A stretch of DNA of 64,000 nt from Roseiarcus sp963794655. GTDB taxonomy: Bacteria; Pseudomonadota; Alphaproteobacteria; Rhizobiales; Beijerinckiaceae. Positions 1 to 7,660 of this stretch are shown piece after piece (position 1 is the stretch's first letter; every line of letters begins with the position of its first letter). The position numbers and the translations under genes were made by a program. The stretch spans positions 1,736,001 to 1,800,000 of the forward strand of contig CAWCEV010000006.1 in assembly GCA_963794655.1 (NCBI GenBank). The letters are read 5' to 3'. The notes under the pieces were generated by a model. That model did no database searches, had not been told where the DNA came from, and worked only from the letters and a program-made list of their open reading frames with translations.

Positions 1-1210
1 TGATGAGCCGGCGCTCTTGCGACCAGCGCAGTTCCCAGTTGCGGTCGTCGTTGGTGACGACGGTGCCGGTGCGCAACCGGCGCTTGAGCGCTTCGCCACG
101 GTCGCCGGTGACCTTGGCCACCGCCTCCTGCATCGCGACCTGGACTTCGGCAAGCGCGGGGATCGGCGTCATGAGCGGCACCGCGTCGTCCAGGATATGG
201 TCCTGGCGCAGGTAGGCGTGCGCGAGCACATAGTCGCCGATCACCTGCGACTGCCTCAAGCCGGCGCAATGGCCGACCATCAGCCAACAATGGGGCCTCA
301 AGACCGCGATGTGGTCCGTGATCGTCTTGGCGTTCGACGGCCCGACGCCGATGTTGACGAGGCTGATTCCGCGCCCATCCGCGCGCACGCAATGATAGGC
401 GGGCATCTGGAACCGGTGCCAGGCGACGGCGCTCACGCGCGCTTCCGCCTCAGCTGGCGAGACTGACGAGTCGATGACGACGTTGCCCGGCAGAACGACT
501 TTCTGCACGCCCGTTCCGGCATGCAGCTGCTTCAGGCCCCATTGCACGAACTGGTCGACATAGCGGTGATAGTTGGTCAGCAGCACCCAGGGCTGCATCG
601 CCCGCCAGTCGGAGCCGGTGTAGTGGACGAGGCGGCGGAGCGAATAATCGACGCGCGGCGCGTCGAACAGGGCGAGCGGCCGCTCCGGGCCGAAGTCGAA
701 CTCGCCGTCCGCGGTTTCATCGCCGATCGTCGCCAGTGAGGGCACGGGAAAGAAGCGCGCGAGTTCCGCCGCGTCGGCGCCGCCGCGCGTCAGTTCGTCG
801 CCGCTTTCGATCACATAAGGATAGGGGATCTCCGGCGCGCCGACGCCGACCTCCATCGTGGCGCCGTATTCGCTCACCAGCGGCTCGAGCTGCTCCAGCA
901 GATAGGCTCGGAACTCCTGCGGCTGGGTCACCGTGGTCGAGTATGTGCCGGGGTCGCTGAACTTCGCGAAGGCTCGCGGGCTCGAAAGGGCCGGACCGTT
1001 GGGTGCGTAGGTCAGGCGCAGTTCGGGATAGCGGAACAGGGTGCGCGTCGCCGCCGAGGGCGGCTCGCCGTCCTTGAGGAAGCGCTCGACCGCGCTGCGC
1101 AACGCCTGCGTGGCTTCGTCGTAGAGGCGGGTGAGCCGGTCGACCGCCTCGTCGGGCGTCTCCACCCGCTCGAACGGACCCCTGACGTTGTCGATCGATG
1201 GGACGAGCAC
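1..1210 (-). CDS. amn: AMP nucleosidase (partial, 3' end beyond window)
   Basis: Hydrolyses AMP to adenine and ribose 5-phosphate in purine salvage; cytosolic. Reading the minus strand from GTG at 1210 gives 403 residues with no stop before the window edge; the E. coli enzyme is about 484 residues, so roughly the last 80-90 are missing. Diagnostic stretches include VGVGAPEIPYPYVIES, FDAPRVDYSLRRLVHYTG, LLTNYHRYVDQFV and the nucleoside-phosphorylase-like MVGHCAGLR. The GTG start has GAGGAG nine bases upstream, and the protein aligns to the family from its first residues. It reads away from the RidA gene, which lies 48 bp upstream on the same strand. Confidence 0.93.
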   Translation of the reverse strand, partial: MLVPSIDNVRGPFERVETPDEAVDRLTRLYDEATQALRSAVERFLKDGEPPSAATRTLFRYPELRLTYAPNGPALSSPRAFAKFSDPGTYSTTVTQPQEFRAYLLEQLEPLVSEYGATMEVGVGAPEIPYPYVIESGDELTRGGADAAELARFFPVPSLATIGDETADGEFDFGPERPLALFDAPRVDYSLRRLVHYTGSDWRAMQPWVLLTNYHRYVDQFVQWGLKQLHAGTGVQKVVLPGNVVIDSSVSPAEAEARVSAVAWHRFQMPAYHCVRADGRGISLVNIGVGPSNAKTITDHIAVLRPHCWLMVGHCAGLRQSQVIGDYVLAHAYLRQDHILDDAVPLMTPIPALAEVQVAMQEAVAKVTGDRGEALKRRLRTGTVVTNDDRNWELRWSQERRLI

Positions 1211-1258
1211 TGATGCGGTCTCCTCGACAGTCTAATCGGGCCGCCGCCGGGACCCCGC

Positions 1259-1612
1259 TTACGTCTTGGCCGCGATGCAGGCAATTTCGACGGTGTAAGG
1301 CGGCGCGGCAAGCTTGGCTTCGACAGTCGCGCGGGCCGGCGTATGGCCGGCGGGGACCCACGCATCCCACACCGCATTCATTTCGGCAAACGTGCCGATG
1401 TCAGCGAGATAGATGGTGGTCGAGAGAATCTTCGTCTTGTCCGAACCGGCTTCGGCAAGTAGGCCGTCGATCTTGGCCAGTATCTCTTTGGTCTGCTTGG
1501 CGACGCTCTTGCCTTTCGCTTGATCGGCGACCTGGCCGGCGAGATAGATCGTCCCCCCGTGAATCACGGCCTGCGACATGCGCGGCCCTGGTTGAAGTCT
1601 GGTGATGGTCAT
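1259..1612 (-). CDS. RidA family (YjgF/UK114) enamine/imine deaminase-like protein
   Basis: 117 residues, the normal size of a RidA trimer subunit. Family members hydrolyse reactive 2-aminoacrylate-type enamines released by PLP enzymes, in the cytosol. Visible family features are the TIYLAGQVA strand, a C-terminal PARATVEAKL segment carrying the conserved arginine and glutamate, and the closing VEIACIAA strand. The residues fixing substrate in E. coli RidA are not all conserved, so this may be one of the divergent Rid subgroups. It precedes amn in the same direction and may share its transcript. Confidence 0.85.
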   Translation of the reverse strand: MTITRLQPGPRMSQAVIHGGTIYLAGQVADQAKGKSVAKQTKEILAKIDGLLAEAGSDKTKILSTTIYLADIGTFAEMNAVWDAWVPAGHTPARATVEAKLAAPPYTVEIACIAAKT

Positions 1613-1636
1613 GGCCGATGCCCTCGAAACCAGGTC

Positions 1637-2161
1637 TCAAACCCGGACCATGCCGGGGACCGCGCCGATGAAGTTTCGCTTGCCGATCTCGACACCGCCG
1701 GCGCGCAGGATGTCGTAGGCGGTCGTCAAATGAAAATAGAAGTTCGGCATGGCGAAATGCAGCAGGTAGGTGGCGCCGTCAGCCTTGAGCTTGTTCGATC
1801 CCGCGGGGATGACGATCTCGCGCGTCTCGCCGCCCTCCATCGCCTTGGGGTCGAGCGATTTCAGCATGGCGAGCGTCGCTTGGATGCGCTCGCGCAGTTC
1901 AGGGAGCGTCGTTTCCTTGTCCTCCTTGACCGGCGGCTGTTGGCCCGCGAGCCGGAACGACGAGTTCTTGGCGTGATCGCAGAAACTCCGGATCTGCTGG
2001 GCGAGCGGAAACATGTCGGGGCTCAGCCTGATCGCAAGATAGTTGGCGGGGTCGAACTTGCGCGCCTGCGCGTGCTCCTCCGCCTTGTCCAGAACGGCCA
2101 GGAACGCGTTGAGCCCGCGCTCATAGACCGGCACGCTGCATTGATAGACCGACAGCGACAT
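1637..2161 (-). CDS. DUF1993 family protein
   Basis: 174 residues, starting at the ATG that begins MSLSVYQ; a GGGAGGAAA ribosome site lies just upstream, and the reading frame extends further only with non-homologous sequence. It has the DUF1993 layout: N-terminal SVPVYERGLNAFLAVLDKAE, central LAIRLSPDMFPLAQQIRSF, and C-terminal HFAMPNFYFHLTTAYDILR with several histidines. The fold is expected to be a DinB-like helical bundle. Biochemical function is unknown. It lies 24 bp upstream of the ridA-like gene on the same strand, so the two may be co-transcribed. Confidence 0.85.
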   Translation of the reverse strand: MSLSVYQCSVPVYERGLNAFLAVLDKAEEHAQARKFDPANYLAIRLSPDMFPLAQQIRSFCDHAKNSSFRLAGQQPPVKEDKETTLPELRERIQATLAMLKSLDPKAMEGGETREIVIPAGSNKLKADGATYLLHFAMPNFYFHLTTAYDILRAGGVEIGKRNFIGAVPGMVRV

Positions 2162-2234
2162 GGGCTTCCATTTCCTCCCGATAATCACCGCGTCCGCCGC
2201 GGGAGGCCATGCATGCACGGAAAATGTGACGATA

Positions 2235-2561
2235 TCAACTTGGCGAGATGGCCCTCCGCGCGCCAGTCAGGCAGCCGGATCCGGCCCTCCGAGATGAGGC
2301 TCGACGACCGCGCGTCTCGGCGCTCGCCACGACGGGTACGATCTCGAACTTCACGCCTAAGCCGCGCCATTGCAGAATCCAGTCCTGGATCAGCCGCAGG
2401 TCGTTGCAGCGCATGAGCTGGAAACAGCGCGAGAAATTGGGCTCGACCCAGCTGTCGAGGTAGTCAAGCCCCTCCGGCAGCGTCCGGCCGGCCTCCTTGA
2501 GGCGACGGTAGACCGGGACCATGTCGTCGTCGCGGAACCGCTCGATCACCATGAACAGCAT
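2235..2561 (-). CDS. DUF3303 family protein, C-terminus possibly frameshifted
   Basis: 108 residues in the reading frame. The first ~85 match DUF3303 closely (MLFMVIERFRDDDMVPVYRR, PEGLDYLDSWV, RCFQLM, FEIVPVVASAE). Members are small soluble proteins of unknown function. After the family domain the frame ends in an Arg/Ser-rich tail (GRRASSRRAGSGCL onward) that looks like out-of-frame translation. Shifting by one base near 2313 gives a short tail reading VVEPHLGGPDPAA and then a stop, which is closer to a normal family end. A frameshift or sequencing error is possible but unproven. It is upstream of the DUF1993 gene on the same strand. Confidence 0.75.
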   Translation of the reverse strand: MLFMVIERFRDDDMVPVYRRLKEAGRTLPEGLDYLDSWVEPNFSRCFQLMRCNDLRLIQDWILQWRGLGVKFEIVPVVASAETRGRRASSRRAGSGCLTGARRAISPS

Positions 2562-2594
2562 TCGATCGACTCCCGCGCCTTGAACGAAGCCGCC

Positions 2595-3017
2595 CTATTT
2601 CATCGGCAGCGGCGGGGGCTGTCCGTCGATCCTCGGCAGATCAGGGTCGAAGCACGCCCAGTCCGGCGCCGACTTGTGCCAGATGATCGCCGAAGGGCGG
2701 GCGAGATTGGGATCGTCGAGCGCTCCCGCGCGCACGAAGATCGCCTGCGGGCGGCCCTCGGCTTCGCTGAAGACCCGCGTTCCGCATTGGGCGCAGAAAC
2801 GCCGATGCATGATCGCGCCGCTGTCGGCCTTGGACACATAGTCGGTGAGTGGACCAGAGACCACGACGTCCCCCTTGCGGAAGAGCGCGCCGACCGCTCC
2901 GGTTCCCGTGCCCAGATACTGGCAAACGCGGCACCAGCACCATCGCGCGCCGAGCGGCGCCTCGGCGTTGATTTCGAACCGCACCGCTCGGCACAGGCAT
3001 CCACCGGCAATCGGCAA
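2595..3017 (-). CDS. GFA family (CENP-V/GFA domain) zinc-binding protein
   Basis: 140 residues from a TTG start at 3017, chosen because GGGGAG lies seven bases upstream and the family N-terminus follows at once. Zinc-site cysteines are visible: C7/C9 (GGCLCRA), C27/C29/C32 (CWCRVC) and C75/C78 (FCAQCGT), matching the beta-sandwich GFA fold. Founding members were described as glutathione-dependent formaldehyde-activating enzymes, but most homologues have no demonstrated activity, so substrate is left open. Transcribed toward DUF3303, divergent from irr. Confidence 0.85.
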   Translation of the reverse strand: MPIAGGCLCRAVRFEINAEAPLGARWCWCRVCQYLGTGTGAVGALFRKGDVVVSGPLTDYVSKADSGAIMHRRFCAQCGTRVFSEAEGRPQAIFVRAGALDDPNLARPSAIIWHKSAPDWACFDPDLPRIDGQPPPLPMK

Positions 3018-3220
3018 CAGAAGTCTCCCCTGCAAATGCGCTTAATAATAGGAGAAACCGGCCGCGCCCGCCAGCAAACGGAGCTTGAGGACGCGACTTT
3101 GCGTCACACCTGTCCGCGAAGGTTTAGGTTGCGGACGGAGCCGAGGCGGATTAGACATGGGCCCCTCAAACAGGTCTCGATCGTCTGGCAGGGCTCTTTG
3201 GCCATGGCCAGCGACATGCG

Positions 3221-3658
3221 ATGGTCATGGAAGCCAAGAACTCAGCGCATTCTGAAGTCTGCACCGGCGTCCTGCTGCGGAAGCTCGCCGCTGCAGGGGT
3301 GCGGCCGACCCGGCAGCGGCTCGATCTCGCGCGCGCCATCTTCGGCGCGGGCAACCGGCACTTCACGGCTGAAATGCTCCACCAGGAGACGCGGTCGATC
3401 CGTTTCGCGCCGACGCTGGGCACGATCTACAATACGCTGAACGAGTTCGCGCGTTGCGGGCTCCTGCGGGAAATCGCGATCTACGACGCCAAGCTCTGGT
3501 ACGACACCAAGACCGGGCCGCATTACCACTTCTATCGCGAGGACACCGAGGAGCTCTCGGACATCCCCGAGGAATGGGTGCCCGAGTTCCAGATCCCCGC
3601 TCCCGACGGCACGTCGATCGCCGCGGTCGACGTGATCGTGCGGCTGAAGAAGGTCTGA
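3221..3658 (+). CDS. irr: Irr, Fur-family iron/heme response regulator
   Basis: 145-residue Fur-superfamily DNA-binding protein, the global regulator of iron and heme genes in many Hyphomicrobiales. The winged-helix part (about 20-85) contains RPTRQRLDLARAIFG and PTLGTIYNTLNEFARCGLL, and the dimer domain carries the Irr-type histidine motif HYHF (H101, H103) and the closing AVDVIVRLKK strand. The N-terminal Cys-Pro heme-regulatory motif of Bradyrhizobium Irr is absent: C14 is followed by Thr, as in Rhizobium-type Irr. Divergent from GFA and 48 bp upstream of an SDR gene. Its closeness to the HiPIP/Cyc2-like genes fits an iron theme, but no Irr box was identified. Confidence 0.9.
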   Translation: MVMEAKNSAHSEVCTGVLLRKLAAAGVRPTRQRLDLARAIFGAGNRHFTAEMLHQETRSIRFAPTLGTIYNTLNEFARCGLLREIAIYDAKLWYDTKTGPHYHFYREDTEELSDIPEEWVPEFQIPAPDGTSIAAVDVIVRLKKV

Positions 3659-3706
3659 CGCCACCGGCGGGCGACCGGCCGGCAGACTGGGTTGGGTGGG
3701 CGCGAG

Positions 3707-4486
3707 ATGGGATTGCCAGAAGCGAGCGTCGTGTGGGTCACGGGCGCCGGCAGCGGGATCGGGCGCGCCTGCGCCGTCGCATTCGCCAAGACAGGCGCGC
3801 GAGTTGCGCTTACTGGGCGGCGTCTTCCGCAGCTGGAAGAAACCGCCGCGATCATCAAGAAGCTCGAGCGAGGATCGGTCCTCGTCGCTACGGCCGATGT
3901 CACGGATGCGAATGCCGTCGCCGCCGCGCATCGCAGGATCGTTGATGAGTTGGGCGATCCACTGGTCCTCGTCAACAGCGCCGGCGGCAACGTCAAGCGG
4001 CGGCACTGGAGCAACCTTTCTCCCGGGGGGGCCTCCCAGGTTATAGACCAGGACCTCAAGGCCCTGTTCTACTGCACGCTTGCCGTACTGCCTGCTATGC
4101 GCTCTCGAGGCGACGGACGGATTGTCCATATCGGCTCGCTCGCCGGCGTGTCGCTGCAGACCGTGACCGGACCGGGATATTCGGCCTCCAAACATGGCGT
4201 CGTCGCCATGAGCGCAAGCCTTAACGCGGAGGAAGGAATCCACGGTATCCGCAGTATCTGCATTTCGCCGGGCGAAGTGGAGACGCCGATTCTCGACACG
4301 CGTCCCAGTCCGCCGAGCGCTGCGGAACGAAAACTGATGCTTCAGCCCGAGGACGTCGCCGAGACGGCGTTGTTCTGCGTCAGCCTGCCGCCGCGCGCAT
4401 GCGCGACCCACGTCATTCTCCTGCCGACCGACGATCGCGGCGTGCGTGATTCCGCGCGCGCGATCGAAGCGATGACAAAGGCCTGA
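3707..4486 (+). CDS. SDR family NAD(P)-dependent oxidoreductase
   Basis: 259 residues from ATG at 3707 (a TTG at 3692 is an in-frame alternative; the ATG has GGTGGG upstream and begins at the usual distance from the nucleotide-binding loop). Rossmann motif TGAGSGIG at residues 12-19, LVNSAGG after strand 4, catalytic Ser in HIGSLAG and the YSASK catalytic Tyr/Lys. The C-terminal region has SPGEVETPIL and LQPEDVAETALF as in classical SDRs. Cytosolic; substrate unknown. It follows irr by 48 bp and may be read from the same transcript. The lyase remnant begins just downstream. Confidence 0.88.
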   Translation: MGLPEASVVWVTGAGSGIGRACAVAFAKTGARVALTGRRLPQLEETAAIIKKLERGSVLVATADVTDANAVAAAHRRIVDELGDPLVLVNSAGGNVKRRHWSNLSPGGASQVIDQDLKALFYCTLAVLPAMRSRGDGRIVHIGSLAGVSLQTVTGPGYSASKHGVVAMSASLNAEEGIHGIRSICISPGEVETPILDTRPSPPSAAERKLMLQPEDVAETALFCVSLPPRACATHVILLPTDDRGVRDSARAIEAMTKA

Positions 4487-4535
4487 GGGGCAAACGCTTC
4501 AGCGAAGCGGTTACGGCGGACTCTACGCCGCTCGA

Positions 4536-4640
4536 TCAAGCCGCCGCCATCTGCAGCGCGGCGATCGCGAGCGTGTCGCGCGCCATATCGGCGTGCAGGA
4601 GTTCGACCATGCGCCCGTTGAGCTGAATCGCGCCTTTGCC
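4536..4640 (-). pseudogene. 3'-terminal remnant of a CoA-ester lyase gene (second copy)
   Basis: About 34 codons, in frame and with the native TGA stop, copying the last residues of the intact lyase gene at 6644-7534: KGAIQLNGRMVELLHADMAR, then TLAIA, then ALQMAAA. The DNA similarity covers 4527-4640 versus 6635-6760 with few mismatches and one 12-bp in-frame deletion. Nothing upstream of residue ~263 of the lyase is present. The fragment is the left of two direct repeats that bracket the HiPIP and Cyc2-like genes, so it marks a past duplication or recombination event. Confidence 0.85.
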
Positions 4641-4685
4641 TCGTCGCAGACCGACTCGTCATTTCCGCGGCGCCAATTGTCGCTC

Positions 4686-4699
4686 TTGACCCAGATCAA
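4686..4699 (+). promoter_or_regulatory. FixK/FNR-type operator upstream of HiPIP gene
   Basis: TTGACCCAGATCAA fits the alphaproteobacterial FixK/FnrL consensus TTGAY-N4-RTCAA with both half-sites intact. Its centre (4692.5) would place a class II transcription start near 4734, 27 bases before the HiPIP ATG. A matching -10 hexamer is not obvious. If used, the HiPIP gene, and perhaps the cytochrome-porin gene, would be induced at low oxygen. Confidence 0.65.
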
Positions 4700-4760
4700 T
4701 GACAGGCGCCGAGATTGGTGATTCGCTTCCTTGGCGGAGTTGTCGTCAGGGAGAGGCGAG

Positions 4761-5024
4761 ATGAGCGATCTTAAGAGGCTGGCGCGTTATAGTCGCCGCA
4801 CCGTCCTTATTGCCGGAACGGGGGCTGGGTCTTTTCTGGCCCTTGGCGCGACCGGCGCTCACGCCGCCAAGCTTTCCCAAAGCTCAGTGAAATATCAGCC
4901 CACGCCGAAGGACGGCAAGCGGTGCGATGGTTGTAATATTTTCGTCGCTCCGAATGCTTGCAAGTCTGTCCAGGGCGATATCTCGCCCTCGGGGTGGTGC
5001 GCGCTGTGGGTCAAGAAGGCCTGA
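4761..5024 (+). CDS. High-potential iron-sulfur protein (HiPIP) precursor
   Basis: 87 residues. HiPIPs are small periplasmic [4Fe-4S] electron carriers that feed photosynthetic reaction centres or terminal oxidases; the related Iro of Acidithiobacillus has been linked to iron oxidation. A Tat signal is visible: twin arginines at 12-13 in SRRTVLIAG, a hydrophobic stretch and an AHA cleavage site near 35. The mature part has the four cluster cysteines C55, C58, C67 and C80 (CDGCNIFV, PNACKSV, SPSGWCALW) with family-typical spacing. ATG at 4761 was chosen over TTG 4731 because AGGGAGAGG precedes it. It lies 121 bp upstream of the Cyc2-like gene, downstream of a FixK/FNR-like box. Confidence 0.92.
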   Translation: MSDLKRLARYSRRTVLIAGTGAGSFLALGATGAHAAKLSQSSVKYQPTPKDGKRCDGCNIFVAPNACKSVQGDISPSGWCALWVKKA

Positions 5025-5145
5025 TGGCAATCCCGCCCTGAGTGGCAATACATCCGCGTATCCTCTGATCGATCACGACAAAACAATTCAGCCGCGGCGT
5101 CCGCAGGCAGGAGGGCGTTGACGGCGGGAAGCTGGAAGGGCGCCC

Positions 5146-6588
5146 ATGGACACAGCCCCGAGGAGGTTGAGTGCGATCGTTCGAAGCGGGTTCCGCATCG
5201 TTACAAATCTTGCGGCTCTCGCCGCAGCGATCGCGGCGATGTTTCTCCTCGCCGGCGTCGGCCCAGCCGAGGCGCTCCCGAGCTACGCGCGTCAAACCGG
5301 ACAGCCCTGCGCCGCCTGCCACACCGCCTTTCCTGAACTGACGCCGTTCGGCCGGCAATTCAAGATCGGGGGCTACACCCTTGGCGGCGGCGACTGGAAG
5401 GGTCCGCCGATCTCTATGATGTACATGCCCGGGTTCACCCGCACGCAGTCCGACCAGGACACGCCCCCGGCCCCGGGCCTGCACGTCAACAACAATCTGA
5501 CCTCGCAGCAGGTTTCTGGCTTCATCGCCGGCCAGCTTTACGGCAATCTCGGCTCATTCATTCAGATTACCGGAGACCCCGTCGGCGGGACGGTCGGGTT
5601 GGACGCCTCCGACGTCCGCTATGCCGACACGCTCAAGCTCTTTGGCAAGGACACGATTTGGGGCATCGACGCCAACAATTCTCCGACGGTCGAAGACCCA
5701 TGGAATACCACGCCATCATGGGGCTGGCCGCAGATCTCATCGACGATCGCGCCCGCCTTCTCTCCGCCGCTAACTCATCTCGAAGGCTCGTATACCTCGA
5801 TTGTCGGCGGCGCCGGCGCCTACGTGTTCTGGAACGACATGCTCTACGCCAACTTGACTTTCTATAAGGGTCTTCCGGTCCCCGCGCTGCAGGCGTTCAA
5901 TGTCGGCAACTCGACGACCGACGCGCTAAATAATGTCGCGCCCTATTGGCGGGTAGCGATCGAGCCGCATTGGGGCGACGTTTATTGGGAGGCTGGCACT
6001 TTCGGCATGTACGGGCAGGTTACCCCGGGTCGCGTATACGGCTATGGGACGGATAATTTTCTCGACGTCGGATTTGACTCGCAGATCCAATACGCCGGCG
6101 ACCAATACAGCGTAACGTTGAAGCTGACTGATATCGTGGAATGGCAGCGGTTGAACTCGTCCTTCGGCCAAGGGCTATCTTCGAACCCGAACAACACCCT
6201 CAACAGCTTCAAGGCGAACGCGTCATTCGTATGGGATCACACCTATAGCCTTGGCCTTGGCTATTTCAACGTCGCCGGGTCCGGCGACTGCAACCTTTAC
6301 GGATCGGGTAACAACGTCTTTTGCACGCCCGCCAGCATAGGCTCCTTTAACAACAGCTACATCAGCAGCCCAAACGGCAGCGGCCTTATCCAGGACATCG
6401 CCTACCTGCCATTCAGCCACGGCGCGCCATTTCCCTATTCGACCTGGAACGTGCGTATCGGCCTGCAGTTCACGGAGTACCTGCACCTCTACGGCGGTTC
6501 GACAAATTTCGACGGCTCCTATTTGGGCGGAACGCATAACGCGCACGGCAACAATTCCGTGTTCGCCTATGCGTGGTTTGCATTCTGA
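5146..6588 (+). CDS. Cyc2-like fused monoheme cytochrome c / outer-membrane porin
   Basis: 480 residues, about the size of Cyc2 (485 residues in A. ferrooxidans), the outer-membrane Fe(II) oxidase. A Sec signal peptide (hydrophobic 20-38, cleavage near AEA-43) is followed by one heme-c motif, CAACH at 55-59, inside LPSYARQTGQPCAACH, and then PFGRQFKIGGYTL. The rest is Gly/Asn/Tyr/Trp-rich with alternating hydrophobic strands and ends in Phe (AYAWFAF), as expected for a beta-barrel. Two further cysteines (GDC, FCTP) sit in a likely surface loop. ATG 5146 has GGAAGG upstream. Pairing with HiPIP supports electron uptake across the outer membrane. A different heme-porin of unknown substrate is the alternative; Fe(II) as donor is inference. 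Confidence 0.72.
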   Translation: MDTAPRRLSAIVRSGFRIVTNLAALAAAIAAMFLLAGVGPAEALPSYARQTGQPCAACHTAFPELTPFGRQFKIGGYTLGGGDWKGPPISMMYMPGFTRTQSDQDTPPAPGLHVNNNLTSQQVSGFIAGQLYGNLGSFIQITGDPVGGTVGLDASDVRYADTLKLFGKDTIWGIDANNSPTVEDPWNTTPSWGWPQISSTIAPAFSPPLTHLEGSYTSIVGGAGAYVFWNDMLYANLTFYKGLPVPALQAFNVGNSTTDALNNVAPYWRVAIEPHWGDVYWEAGTFGMYGQVTPGRVYGYGTDNFLDVGFDSQIQYAGDQYSVTLKLTDIVEWQRLNSSFGQGLSSNPNNTLNSFKANASFVWDHTYSLGLGYFNVAGSGDCNLYGSGNNVFCTPASIGSFNNSYISSPNGSGLIQDIAYLPFSHGAPFPYSTWNVRIGLQFTEYLHLYGGSTNFDGSYLGGTHNAHGNNSVFAYAWFAF

Positions 6589-6634
6589 CCCACTCGCGGG
6601 GACGCTCGCTTCTACACGACGCCCTCGCGCCAGG

Positions 6635-6760
6635 GCCGCTCAATCAAGCCGCCGCCATCTGCAGCGCGTCGATCGCGTCGGCGATCGCGAGCGTGCGGCG
6701 CGCCATGTCGGCGTGCAGGAGTTCGACCATCCGCCCGTTGAGCTGAATCGCGCCCTTGCC
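6635..6760. repeat. Right direct repeat flanking the HiPIP/Cyc2-like cassette
   Basis: Intact source of the duplication: the last 117 bp of the lyase gene plus 9 bp beyond its stop. The left copy is 4527-4640. The copies run in the same orientation, differ by one 12-bp deletion and a handful of substitutions, and end abruptly on the lyase-interior side. Confidence 0.85.
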
Positions 6761-7534
6761 GGCGTTCTCGGGCAACGCGAAGGCTTCGATGATCGCGCGC
6801 GCGCTTTCGACCTCCGCGGGCGCGGGCGCAAAGACTTCGTTGCAGATTTCGACCTGGCTCGGATGGATGAGGGTCTTGCCGTCGAGGCCCATGTCGCGCC
6901 CTTGCAGGCATTCGAGGCGGAAGCCGTCGAGATCCTGGATGTTGTTGTAGACGCCGTCGAGGATGTCGACGCCGTGAGCGCGCGCCGCGACCACGCAACT
7001 TGCGAGCCAGGCGAGCATGGTCGGCCGACCGGGGGTCAGCCGCGCCCGCGTCTCCTTGGCGAGATCATTGAGGCCCATGACCATGACTGCGAAGCGCGAA
7101 GTCGGGTCCGCGGCGACGGAGGCGATCGAGCCGGCGTTCAGAATCGCGTTCGGCGTCTCCATCATCGCCCAGATCCGGGTTTTCTCGGGCGCGCCGGCTT
7201 CGCGTAAGCTCCGCGCGGCGGCCATGATCTCGCCGGGACCGTCGACCTTGGGCAACAGGATCGCGTCCGGCCCCGCTGCGGAGGCGGCGACGAGATCGTC
7301 CTCGCCCCAGGGCGTATGCGGTCCGTTGACGCGGATGACGACCTCGCGGCCGCCGAAGCCGCCCTTACGCACCGCCTCCGCAACCTGCGCGCGCGCCGCA
7401 ACCTTCTGGTCGGGGGCGACCGAATCTTCGAGATCGAGAATGAGGGCGTCGGCGGGCAGGGTCGCGGCCTTGGCCAGCGCCTTGGCGTTGGAGCCGGGCA
7501 TGTAGAGGACGCTTCTGCGCGGGCGGGCAAGCAT
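6644..7534 (-). CDS. HpcH/HpaI aldolase / CitE-like CoA-ester lyase
   Basis: 296 residues, TIM-barrel citrate-lyase-beta-like family (L-malyl-CoA/beta-methylmalyl-CoA lyases and (3S)-malyl-CoA thioesterases). Visible motifs: RSVLYMPGSN at the N-terminus, LILDLEDSVAPDQK with the metal-site acids, VIRVNG, ILLPKV, METPNAI with the metal-binding Glu, and LIHPSQVE. The length and RPRRSVLYMPG start resemble CitE/Mcl2-type proteins more than the longer serine-cycle malyl-CoA lyase, so the exact CoA ester is unknown. ATG 7534 has CAGGAG six bases upstream. Its last ~35 codons are duplicated at 4536-4640. Confidence 0.87.
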   Translation of the reverse strand: MLARPRRSVLYMPGSNAKALAKAATLPADALILDLEDSVAPDQKVAARAQVAEAVRKGGFGGREVVIRVNGPHTPWGEDDLVAASAAGPDAILLPKVDGPGEIMAAARSLREAGAPEKTRIWAMMETPNAILNAGSIASVAADPTSRFAVMVMGLNDLAKETRARLTPGRPTMLAWLASCVVAARAHGVDILDGVYNNIQDLDGFRLECLQGRDMGLDGKTLIHPSQVEICNEVFAPAPAEVESARAIIEAFALPENAGKGAIQLNGRMVELLHADMARRTLAIADAIDALQMAAA

Positions 7535-7660
7535 GTCGATCTCCTGACCTTTCGGCTGGAATTTAGAGGCAAGCTTGCTGCGGCGCCAGAGGGCCCTTCG
7601 CAGGAGCAGCATTGTGTTTGTGATCCCGGGTAGGGCTGGCTCCGGGGAGATGCAAAGCGA

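Noticed and set aside
3242..4411. 389-codon minus-strand open frame across irr and the SDR gene
   Set aside because: Crosses two well-supported plus-strand genes and shows no recognisable motifs.
5146..6588. PioB/MtrB-type porin without heme
   Set aside because: A CAACH heme site directly follows the signal peptide, and no multiheme PioA/MtrA partner gene is adjacent.
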